64,000 nt of DNA from Actinomycetes bacterium. GTDB lineage: Bacteria > Actinomycetota > Acidimicrobiia > Acidimicrobiales > Ilumatobacteraceae. Below the pieces are notes generated by a model. The model saw only the letters and a program-made list of their open reading frames with translations, was not told the origin of the DNA and did not search any database. This document shows, in pieces, positions 9,474 through 16,390 of the stretch (position 1 is the first letter of the stretch; each line of letters starts with the position of its first letter). The stretch lies in assembly GCA_025360105.1 (NCBI GenBank), contig JANYCT010000081.1, positions 23,035-87,034 on the forward strand, given 5' to 3'. The position numbers and the translations under genes are program-made.

Positions 9474-10191
9474 CATGCCAGCCGTAGACGTGCCATCGAT
9501 CAGCGTCGTCATCCCGGCCTACAACGAGGCCGAATCGCTGGTCGACACCGTTGCTGCAGTGGTTGCTGCACTCCCCGAACCGCACACGGCTCAGCTTGTT
9601 CTGGTCAACGACGGAAGCAGTGACGACACGATCGCGGTCATGCAGTCCATTGCGGCTGATTGCGCGTCGATGGTGGCGATCGTGGATCGTCCCGTGAATG
9701 GCGGCATGGGTCAGGCGCTCGCCAGTGGGTTCGAGCGCGCCACCGGCAAGGTACTCACCTGGATCCCCGGCGACGGAGAATACGACCTCTCCGAGGTGTT
9801 GGCGGGACTGTCGTTACTGTCCGATGGTGCGTCGCCTGCCGATGTCGTTCTGGTGCGTCGTATTGCCCGCGGGCAACTTGGACGCAACATCGTGTCCACC
9901 ATCATGTACGGGCTGATCCGCCTCATGTTCGGCTTCGACGCCCGTGGCTACTGCGGCATCTTTGTCATCAGCCAGGAGCGCTGGCACGAGCTTGCCGTCG
10001 CATCACGTGACGTGTTCTTCACACTCGAGGTGGCACTGCGTTCTCGTCACGCTCGGTGGAACATTGCGTTCGTTGCGGCGGAGTGGCGACCGCGTCGCGC
10101 CGGCCGCTCGAAGGTGTTCAATGTGCGCACCATTCTGCGCAACGTGGGCGAGCTGTTCAGCTTCCGCTGGCGGCTCTGGCGCGGACACTGA
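9466..10191 (+). CDS. GT2 glycosyltransferase, dolichol-phosphate-mannose-synthase-like
   Basis: A 241-residue GT-A fold enzyme. ISVVIPAYNEAESL lies near residue 10 and LVNDGSSDDT near residue 45, the nucleotide-sugar site. A GDGEYD segment near residue 103 is in the place of the metal-binding DxD. No C-terminal membrane segments are evident. ATG 9466 is preceded by GAGGGA and sits inside the end of the acyltransferase gene, indicating translational coupling. Its stop abuts the stop of the convergent acyltransferase with no gap. It probably transfers a sugar to a polyprenyl-phosphate carrier or a growing glycan. Confidence 0.85.
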   Translation: MSDMPAVDVPSISVVIPAYNEAESLVDTVAAVVAALPEPHTAQLVLVNDGSSDDTIAVMQSIAADCASMVAIVDRPVNGGMGQALASGFERATGKVLTWIPGDGEYDLSEVLAGLSLLSDGASPADVVLVRRIARGQLGRNIVSTIMYGLIRLMFGFDARGYCGIFVISQERWHELAVASRDVFFTLEVALRSRHARWNIAFVAAEWRPRRAGRSKVFNVRTILRNVGELFSFRWRLWRGH

Positions 10192-10848
10192 TCACAGCGC
10201 AGCTCGACAGGATTCACACACCATCACCGTGGGCGGCGATTCCTCACGGTTGATCACATTGCCGCACCGACACACCCATCCGTGGTGTCGTGCCGGTGTG
10301 CCGGCCACGAGCTGATAAGGCGCCACGTCGCGCGTCACGGTGGCCCCCGCCGCGACCATGCAGAACTGCCCGAGCGTTGTGCCACACACGATGGTTGCAT
10401 GTGCACCGATCGATGCACCCCGCTGCACGAGGGTGGCGGTGATGGACCACTCGGGGTTGAAGGCCCGGGGAACCAGATCGTTGGTGAACGTGGCAGATGG
10501 GCCGACGAACACGTCGTCTTCGATGACGACACCGTGATACACGTTCACGTCGTTCTGGATCTTGCACCGGTTGCCGACTCGGGCTTTGGTGTCGATGTAC
10601 ACGTTCTTGCCGAGGACGCAATCCTCGCCAACGACTGCGCCTGAACGAACGTGCGCGTGGTGCCACACGCCCGTGCGAGCACCGATGGCCGCACCCTGTT
10701 CGACAATGGCCGTCTCGTGAATGCGCACCGACTCGTGAATCACCGTCTCAGCGTAGCGGCAGGCATCGGAGCGCCCGACTGCCAGCGTGTCGACCCACAA
10801 CTCGGAGATGCCGTCGACATCGTCGGTGTCGACGGTCGCGTTGAACAC
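10192..10848 (-). CDS. LbH N-acyltransferase with zinc-ribbon tail (WbpD/WlbB-like)
   Basis: The recognised core begins at VIHESVRIHETAIVEQG (GTG 10743) and continues through hexapeptide repeats such as GARTGVWHHAHV, GEDCVLGKNVYI and IEDDVFVGPSATF to AGTPARHHGWVC. It ends in a CxC...CxxC zinc-ribbon-like tail (CRCG...CESC). This is the layout of WbpD/WlbB enzymes that acetylate UDP-3-amino-uronic acids. The frame stays open with strong G/C third positions for about 35 codons before 10743, so I use GTG 10848. A different frame with an ATG near 10967 may be the true N-terminus (see findings). The acyltransferase is certain; the start is not. Confidence 0.8.
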   Translation of the reverse strand: MFNATVDTDDVDGISELWVDTLAVGRSDACRYAETVIHESVRIHETAIVEQGAAIGARTGVWHHAHVRSGAVVGEDCVLGKNVYIDTKARVGNRCKIQNDVNVYHGVVIEDDVFVGPSATFTNDLVPRAFNPEWSITATLVQRGASIGAHATIVCGTTLGQFCMVAAGATVTRDVAPYQLVAGTPARHHGWVCRCGNVINREESPPTVMVCESCRAAL

Positions 10849-11076
10849 GATGCGGCGAACTCCTGGCGGTTGTGCCGCCAGCGGCGCGTGCTCGTGCAGC
10901 CACCACGTGCCATCTCGCGTCGCGTCGTCTCGATGATCGAGACCACCTTTCGAATTTCCAGTGTCATTGTCGTTCGTCCGTTTCTCCGCGATCCAGGCAG
11001 GAACGTAGCCACGCCTGTCCTGGCGGCCCCATCCGGCACCCCAAACCGTCGGGGCCGCCGCAGTAGCATCTCTACG
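10849..11076. other. Divergent spacer with a possible frameshifted N-terminus
   Basis: These bases separate the minus-strand acyltransferase from the plus-strand GT2 gene. The minus strand from about 10967 to 10922 reads as MTLEIRKVVSIIETTRR with good codon use, and the acyltransferase frame shows good codon use from about 10918 onward. Joining them needs a one-base frame change near 10915-10925. Otherwise the spacer would hold the two divergent promoters, but no clear -35/-10 pair stands out. Confidence 0.35.
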
Positions 11077-11811
11077 ATGACGTCGACTTTGGTGGTGATC
11101 CCGGCGTTTCGGGAGGAAGCCTCGGTTGGCGACGTTGTGAAGCGTGTACTCGCGTTGGGGTTCGACTGCGTCGTGGTCGACGACGGGTCTCCCGATCACA
11201 CCGCGGCGCGGGCGCGCGAGGCCGGCGCAGTCGTGCTGCAACTGCCGATGAACATGGGCATTGGTGCCGCCCTTCGCTGTGGGTTCCGCTACGCGCTTGT
11301 CAACGGCTACACGGGCGTGGTGCAGTGCGATGGAGATGGCCAGCACTCGCCAGAGGAGATCCCCCGTCTTGTGCACGAAGCGCAAGTGCGCGGAGCGCAC
11401 CTCCTGATCGCTTCGCGTTTCGTCGACGGTTCCGGTGACTACGAACTACATCGTGCGCGCCGGCTTGCGATGAAGCTGCTGTCGCGGCTTGCATACCGCC
11501 AGGGCGGCGTGAAGGTGCACGACACGTCGTCCGGCTTTCGGGTCATCAACGAACCATTGCTCAGCGAGTTCGCGCGCGACTACCCGGCCCACTATCTGGG
11601 CGACACGTTCGAAGTGCTCGTTGCATCCGGTAAGGCCGGTTATCGGGTTGAGGAAGTGCCGGCCGACTTCATGCCGCGCTCGGCCGGGGAGTCGTCGAGC
11701 GGGCGGCTCGATTCGGTACTGAAGATCCTTCGAGTAGGGGTGAGCGCACTGGTTGGCCTCGGACCAAAATTCAGCCCGCTCGAGGGTGACGCAGATCAGC
11801 CCACAACATGA
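11077..11811 (+). CDS. GT2 glycosyltransferase, DPM-synthase-like
   Basis: A 244-residue GT2 enzyme. TLVVIPAFREEASV starts at residue 4, VVVDDGSPDHT follows near residue 30, and QCDGDGQHSPEEI near residue 85 is the DxD metal site typical of polyprenyl-phosphate sugar transferases. The start is ATG 11077; the frame is open far upstream, but there codon use is poor and it crosses the opposite gene. The last 41 bases overlap the end of the convergent glycosyltransferase gene. It probably charges a lipid carrier with a sugar for the same surface glycan. Confidence 0.87.
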   Translation: MTSTLVVIPAFREEASVGDVVKRVLALGFDCVVVDDGSPDHTAARAREAGAVVLQLPMNMGIGAALRCGFRYALVNGYTGVVQCDGDGQHSPEEIPRLVHEAQVRGAHLLIASRFVDGSGDYELHRARRLAMKLLSRLAYRQGGVKVHDTSSGFRVINEPLLSEFARDYPAHYLGDTFEVLVASGKAGYRVEEVPADFMPRSAGESSSGRLDSVLKILRVGVSALVGLGPKFSPLEGDADQPTT

Positions 11812-12682
11812 GTGCCTTGCCCTTGGCGGCTGCGAGCCGACCATGGACCAGATCGTTGAGTGATTGCGCTGCGAGGTGGGTGCGCACCATCCACCGATGC
11901 CGCGCCGTACGCGCGCTGCGCTGCCATCCGATTGCTGCGGCAGCGTCGGCGACCTCGCGATAGAGCGCTATCTCCTCGGTGAAGCGGATGGCGTTAGCGG
12001 TCAGCATTGATGTCTGATTCGATCCGTGACGGCGGTATTCGTACAGAGGTGTGCGGATGCCATACAGGGTCTGGCCGCTGAGCAGCAGCCGACGAATGTT
12101 GTCGAGATCAAGCACGAACGACCAGCGCGCATCGAAAGGTCGAGTGCCGACAAGCGCGGTCCGGTAGCACAGCGTCGGACAGAAGATGTAGTTGTTGGCC
12201 AGCACCACGGACAGCGCTGCGTCGCCCGCGACCACGTGGTCGCTGGCTGGCCGACGAGCGAACCGTTTGACGAAGTCGGGCAGTGATCGTGCAGGGTTGC
12301 CGTCTGCGCCGATGATGGTGGTGCCGGTGAAGAATGCGGCGACATCAGGGTGACGCGTCGCGTTGTCGATCACCGCGGCGCCGTATCCGGGAAGCAGGCG
12401 ATCGTCGCTATGGAGCAGGGTGACCAAAGGCGCGTTGCTCTGACGGATGCTCTCGTTCCAGTTGCCGGCCAGACCGAGGTTCGCTTCGTTGCGTGTGCAT
12501 CGGATTCGAGGATCGCCGAGCGATTCGACCAATTCGTTTGGTGGTTCCGGGCCGCAGTCGTCGACGATCAGCAGTTCCCAAAGGTCGATGGTCTGCGCCT
12601 GCACGCTCGTGATCGCTTCGCGGAGGTATTCGAGGTTGGCGAAGTAGGGGATGGCGAACGTAATCGCCGGCGAGGGAGCCAT
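11771..12682 (-). CDS. GT2 glycosyltransferase, rhamnosyl/chain-transferase type
   Basis: A 303-residue GT2 enzyme that begins MAPSPAITFAIPYFANLEYL. It has the nucleotide-binding LLIVDDCGPEPP near residue 45 and LLHSDDRLLPG near residue 90, where SDD replaces the usual DxD, as in many chain-extending transferases. The C-terminal part is rich in Arg and amphipathic helices. ATG 12682 is chosen because the hydrophobic first strand starts right after it; upstream codons in the same frame look non-coding. It overlaps the convergent GT2 gene by 41 bases. Sugar and acceptor are unknown. Confidence 0.85.
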   Translation of the reverse strand: MAPSPAITFAIPYFANLEYLREAITSVQAQTIDLWELLIVDDCGPEPPNELVESLGDPRIRCTRNEANLGLAGNWNESIRQSNAPLVTLLHSDDRLLPGYGAAVIDNATRHPDVAAFFTGTTIIGADGNPARSLPDFVKRFARRPASDHVVAGDAALSVVLANNYIFCPTLCYRTALVGTRPFDARWSFVLDLDNIRRLLLSGQTLYGIRTPLYEYRRHGSNQTSMLTANAIRFTEEIALYREVADAAAAIGWQRSARTARHRWMVRTHLAAQSLNDLVHGRLAAAKGKALMLWADLRHPRAG

Positions 12683-12734
12683 TGCCACGTGAGGATAACG
12701 CGGGCCTCGCGCTAGCCCCTCGTAGGATGGGGGC

Positions 12735-13355
12735 GTGCCGTCCCCATCTCCGAGCTCCACCAGGGACCCCGCCTATGCGCATCGCTTACAACAGCTGTCC
12801 GCACGCGACAGAGGACTGCGACGCTTCGTCGATCTGCAACGGCCCTACCGTTGGAACGTGCGCCACCTCCAGCCCGGTTTCGTGCTCGACATCGGTTGTG
12901 GCATTGGCCGAAACCTGAACCATCTTTACGGCCTCGGCGTGGGAGTCGACCACAATGCCGAGTGTGTAGCAGCTTGTCGGACCGCGGGTCTGAGGGCGTT
13001 CGAGCCCGCCGCCTTCGCTGCGAGCGAATTCGCGGTCGCCGATCGCTTCGACACGATGCTCCTCGCTCACGTCGTCGAGCACATGACCGAAGCTGAAGCC
13101 GACGACGTCATCACTGAATACCGGCCGTTCATTCGACCCGAGGGGCGGGTGATTCTGATCACCCCACAGGAACGGGGTCAGGCGAGCGACGCGACGCACG
13201 TGCGCTTCGTCGACCAAGACGCCGTGCGCCGTATGGCGCAGCGGTTGAACCTGCAGGTTGTCTCGATCAGCTCGTTCCCGTTTCCGCGGTCCGTGGGCAG
13301 GGTGTTCACCTACAACGAGACCGTTTCGATCCTGTCGGCTCGTCGGGAGGGTTGA
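12735..13355 (+). CDS. Class I SAM-dependent methyltransferase
   Basis: A 206-residue methyltransferase. The SAM site is VLDIGCGIGRNLNHL at about residues 49-63, the acidic ribose-binding residue is in GVGVDHN, and MLLAHVVEHMTEAEAD is the motif II region of Methyltransf_11/23-type enzymes. The start is GTG 12735, preceded by a G-rich Shine-Dalgarno. The next coding frame starts three bases after its stop. The target is probably a sugar or glycan end in this cluster, but nothing in the sequence identifies it. Confidence 0.85.
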   Translation: MPSPSPSSTRDPAYAHRLQQLSARDRGLRRFVDLQRPYRWNVRHLQPGFVLDIGCGIGRNLNHLYGLGVGVDHNAECVAACRTAGLRAFEPAAFAASEFAVADRFDTMLLAHVVEHMTEAEADDVITEYRPFIRPEGRVILITPQERGQASDATHVRFVDQDAVRRMAQRLNLQVVSISSFPFPRSVGRVFTYNETVSILSARREG

Positions 13356-13358
13356 TCA

Positions 13359-13646
13359 ATGTCCAACGATTCGGGTGAGCTGGATTCGCTGCGGGCCGAG
13401 AACGCGGCGCTCAAGACTCGCGTCGAGTCGGCCGAGGAGGCGATCGCCACGCTACGCGCCGAGGCGATAGAACGACGCGCCCAGGTTCGTGCCCTCGTGT
13501 CTGATCTCCCGGTGGCGATGAGTCGCAAGACATTGCTGCGTCAGGTCCTTCGCGACGCCGTGAAGCACCCTGACAAGCGTGGCGTCGTGACGCGGGTCGC
13601 GAACAAGGCGCGACGGGATACCAGCGACACCCTGCGCCGCGGATGA
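13359..13646 (+). CDS. Small coiled-coil protein of unknown function
   Basis: A 95-residue protein whose first half (about residues 5-45) is a heptad-rich, Glu/Ala/Leu/Arg coiled coil, LRAENAALKTRVESAEEAI and onward. Its second half is basic (RKTLLRQVLRDAVKHPDKRG). It lies three bases after the methyltransferase stop and overlaps the large glycosyltransferase start by the ATGA arrangement, so translation is probably coupled. Similar short coiled-coil genes accompany capsule and glycan glycosyltransferases, and it might act as an oligomerisation or chain-length partner. That role is speculation. Confidence 0.7.
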   Translation: MSNDSGELDSLRAENAALKTRVESAEEAIATLRAEAIERRAQVRALVSDLPVAMSRKTLLRQVLRDAVKHPDKRGVVTRVANKARRDTSDTLRRG

Positions 13647-15601
13647 CGCACGTGCCGGCTCGCGCCCCCGTTCCTGCCCCTGCCCTTGCTGCGGCTCCGG
13701 TGAAGGTGTTCGTCGCAGCGCTCGGTAATGAGTTCATGCGTGATATCGCGATGGCGTTGGTCGAGGCTGCGCAGATCCTTGGACGAGTGGCAACACTGGT
13801 CACCGACGATCTGCCCTGCGTCGACGGAAGCATCAACCTCGTCGTTGCGCCCCACGAGTTCTTCGTGTTGAGCGACGCGCCCACCGAGCATCTGCAGCGT
13901 GCGGCCGCCGCAAGTGTCTGTGTCTGCACCGAACAACCCGGTACGCCGTGGTTCCGTCTGTCCATCGAAGCGGCGCGGCGCGGTCTGCTCGCATTTGATA
14001 TCAACGAACACGGCGCCGTTGCAATGCGGCGCGCCGGGGTTAATGCGCACCGCCTGCCGTTTGGTGCCGTGGCGTCGATGAGCGCGGGCGAATGGCCAGA
14101 GCGCGACATCGACGTGTTGTTCATGGGCAGCCTCGATCCGCGGCGTGGGGCGGCCATTGCCTCACTCGCTCCGGCGCTGTGGAGCCGGCACAGTGAACTC
14201 CGGCTGTTCCCCTTCGACAGGCCCGTACATGCCAACTCCCCCGGAGTGGTGTTCGGCGCAGCGAAGCATCAATTGCTCCGTCGGGCGCGGGTACTCGTGA
14301 ACGTGCATCGCGACCGGACCAACGACGTCTCACCGGGAAGTGAGCCGGCCGCGTACTTCGAATGGGTTCGTATGGTTGAGGCGATGGCCAACGGCTGCGT
14401 CGTGGTGACCGAATCGTCCGAGGGTCATCAGCCGCTGGTTGCAGGAACGCATTTCATCAGCGCCACCATCGAATCCCTCTGCGGTGCGGTGGAAGATGCG
14501 CTGACCAACGAGCCGGCGCGCCGCGAGATCGCAATTGCGGCACAGCACGCCGTCACCGTCGACCTTGCGCTACCTCGCGCACTCGAGTCTGCGCTCTCGC
14601 AGATCGAGTCCACCGTGTTGCCTGCGTTGTCGGCGCATGTGCAGACCGGGGTATATCGAAAAGGTTCCTGGCGGTTGCAGGAGGCCCGACCCGGTGGGCC
14701 GAAGCGGCTCGATGTCTTCCGGCCGTACGCGTCGATTCTCAGTCGTGCAAAACAGATTGCTCTCGCCGAGGGTGACGCGCTGCGCAGGCTGGAGGCCGCG
14801 CAATCATTGCTTCACCACAACGCCCTCCAGTTCATCGAGAGAACCGAGACCGCTGCTTACGTTGCCGACGTCGCCGCTGGCACAGCGCCGGAGGTTTCGG
14901 TGCTCGTTACCTTGTACGACTACGAGTCGTTGGTGACCGAGACGCTCGACAGCATCCTCGCCAGCATCGATACAGCCTTCGAGGTTGTGATTGTGGAAGA
15001 CCACGCCACCGACGACAGTCGAGCTGTCGCACGCGGTTATCTGGCCCGACACCCTGACGTGGCGATGGTGCTCCTGGCCAAGGATGCGAACGAGGGACTT
15101 GCCGCGGCGCGTAACACCGGAATCGACTCGTGCCGTGGCGCGTTCGTGATGGTGATGGACGCTGACAATCTGGTGTACCCCACCTGCCTACGCCGCCTCG
15201 CCGACGCGCTGCACCTTGATCCGGGCGCAGCGTTCGCGTATTCCGTGCTGGAGGATTTCGGCGCGAGTCGCAACGTGCGCAGCGCCTATGCGTGGAGCCC
15301 GGAGTGGTTGTGTGCGGCCAATTACATCGATGCGCAGGCAATGATCCGCCGTGAGGTCCTCCACTCGGTGGGGGCCTACCGCACCGATGATCCGCTCGTG
15401 TTCGGTTGGGAAGACTGGGAGCTGTGGCTGCGCCTGGCGAGCCGAGGTGATCGTGGCCGTCTCGTACCCGAGATGCTCGGACGATACCGCGTGCAGTCCG
15501 GATCGATGATCGGGCTCACCAATCTGTGGATCGACGAGTCACTGGCGCAGCTTCGTGTGCTGTACCCATCGTTGCCGTGGCCCGTCGAACCGGCCCCGTA
15601 G
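13643..15601 (+). CDS. Two-domain glycosyltransferase (CgeB/GT4-like + GT2)
   Basis: A 652-residue protein. After a Pro/Ala-rich start, residues about 20-330 resemble the CgeB/GT-B fold, with DVLFMGSLDPRRG near residue 157, WVRMVEAMANGCVVVTES in the GT-B donor-site position, and a following helical part. From about residue 415 a complete GT2 domain begins (EVSVLVTLYDYESLV), with VVIVEDHATDDS and VMDADNLVYP, where DAD supplies metal ligands. It ends with a WEDWELWLRLA acceptor-side helix. The gene overlaps the coiled-coil gene by four bases. Two catalytic domains suggest a polymerase that adds two sugars in turn; the sugars are unknown. Confidence 0.82.
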   Translation: MTHVPARAPVPAPALAAAPVKVFVAALGNEFMRDIAMALVEAAQILGRVATLVTDDLPCVDGSINLVVAPHEFFVLSDAPTEHLQRAAAASVCVCTEQPGTPWFRLSIEAARRGLLAFDINEHGAVAMRRAGVNAHRLPFGAVASMSAGEWPERDIDVLFMGSLDPRRGAAIASLAPALWSRHSELRLFPFDRPVHANSPGVVFGAAKHQLLRRARVLVNVHRDRTNDVSPGSEPAAYFEWVRMVEAMANGCVVVTESSEGHQPLVAGTHFISATIESLCGAVEDALTNEPARREIAIAAQHAVTVDLALPRALESALSQIESTVLPALSAHVQTGVYRKGSWRLQEARPGGPKRLDVFRPYASILSRAKQIALAEGDALRRLEAAQSLLHHNALQFIERTETAAYVADVAAGTAPEVSVLVTLYDYESLVTETLDSILASIDTAFEVVIVEDHATDDSRAVARGYLARHPDVAMVLLAKDANEGLAAARNTGIDSCRGAFVMVMDADNLVYPTCLRRLADALHLDPGAAFAYSVLEDFGASRNVRSAYAWSPEWLCAANYIDAQAMIRREVLHSVGAYRTDDPLVFGWEDWELWLRLASRGDRGRLVPEMLGRYRVQSGSMIGLTNLWIDESLAQLRVLYPSLPWPVEPAP

Positions 15602-15629
15602 CGCAACACGAGTCTTCAAGCAGCACTAG

Positions 15630-16235
15630 TCAGGCGGGGCGGCCCTGTTTGTCGAGCTTCGCGGCCCTCTGTGAGCGCTTCCAGTCGCGCACGACGGCGA
15701 GCGATTCGGGCGACGAGACGTCGGCAACGGATCGCGCTACCTCATCGCCGAAGGCTCCGGCCGCCTCGCGCCAACCATGTGGTTGTACGCCCTGGCGCTT
15801 GCCGAGCAGGGCAATGAAGATCTTCGCCTTTTCGTCGCCATAGCCCGGCAGAGCGCGCAGTCGCGCATACAGCGTCGCCCCATCGGGTACGTCGCTCCAG
15901 ACGCGGTCGGCACGCCCGCCGTAGTCGCGGGTGAGCACGCAGCACAGTTCGTGGACACGACGTCCCATCGACGCAGGAAATCGATGGATGGCCGGCGTTT
16001 CGCAACAGACGCTGACGAAGTCGTCGACATCCATCGACGCGATCCGGCGCGGATTGAGGTGGCCGAGGCGCGCCTTCAGTGTGCTCGGCCCGGCGAATGC
16101 CCATTCCATCGGCACCTGCTGATCGAGCAGCATGCCAATGAGCAATGCGCTCCCATCGGTGTTGAGCAACCTGTCGGCCGCCGTATTGCCGGTGATGTAG
16201 AGCGTCCCGCGAGCCCGAGCGTGTGATGATGCCAT
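15630..16235 (-). CDS. HhH-GPD-type base-excision repair protein
   Basis: A 201-residue protein. LIGMLLDQQVPMEWAF near residue 30 corresponds to the first helix of the HhH-GPD glycosylase fold, and LRALPGYGDEKAKIFIALL around residues 130-150 is the helix-hairpin-helix. The expected catalytic Asp region is less clear than in Nth or AlkA. The short length and absence of a 4Fe-4S cysteine cluster match the actinobacterial HhH-GPD protein family rather than Nth. ATG 16235 is chosen over a longer open frame. It is convergent with the polysaccharide genes and seems unrelated to them. Confidence 0.75.
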   Translation of the reverse strand: MASSHARARGTLYITGNTAADRLLNTDGSALLIGMLLDQQVPMEWAFAGPSTLKARLGHLNPRRIASMDVDDFVSVCCETPAIHRFPASMGRRVHELCCVLTRDYGGRADRVWSDVPDGATLYARLRALPGYGDEKAKIFIALLGKRQGVQPHGWREAAGAFGDEVARSVADVSSPESLAVVRDWKRSQRAAKLDKQGRPA

Positions 16236-16327
16236 GCACGCCGATCGTAGCGGGAGGGTCTGCTGGTCCGGATGGCCCGCCTTCGTCAAGCGAGTCTCAA
16301 GATGCGCACAAACCGTAGAAAAGAACC

Positions 16328-16355
16328 TCAAGTCACCGCCGGTTTCGGTCGAAAA
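16328..16355 (+). promoter_or_regulatory. Possible sigma-28-type promoter
   Basis: TCAA at 16328-16331 and GTCGAAAA at 16348-16355 are separated by 16 bases, close to the FliA/WhiG/SigD consensus TAAA-N15/16-GCCGATAA. It lies 36 bases upstream of the secreted CAP-domain protein start in a 155-base gap. The match is by eye and two -10 positions deviate. Confidence 0.35.
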
Positions 16356-16390
16356 CCCAACAGGTTGCGAATCGGGATTGAGGATGGGCC

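Noticed and set aside
10651..11076. Long N-terminal extension of the GT2 protein at 11077
   Set aside because: The upstream in-frame codons lie opposite the acyltransferase, have non-coding character, and the GT2 fold starts directly at residue 3 from ATG 11077.
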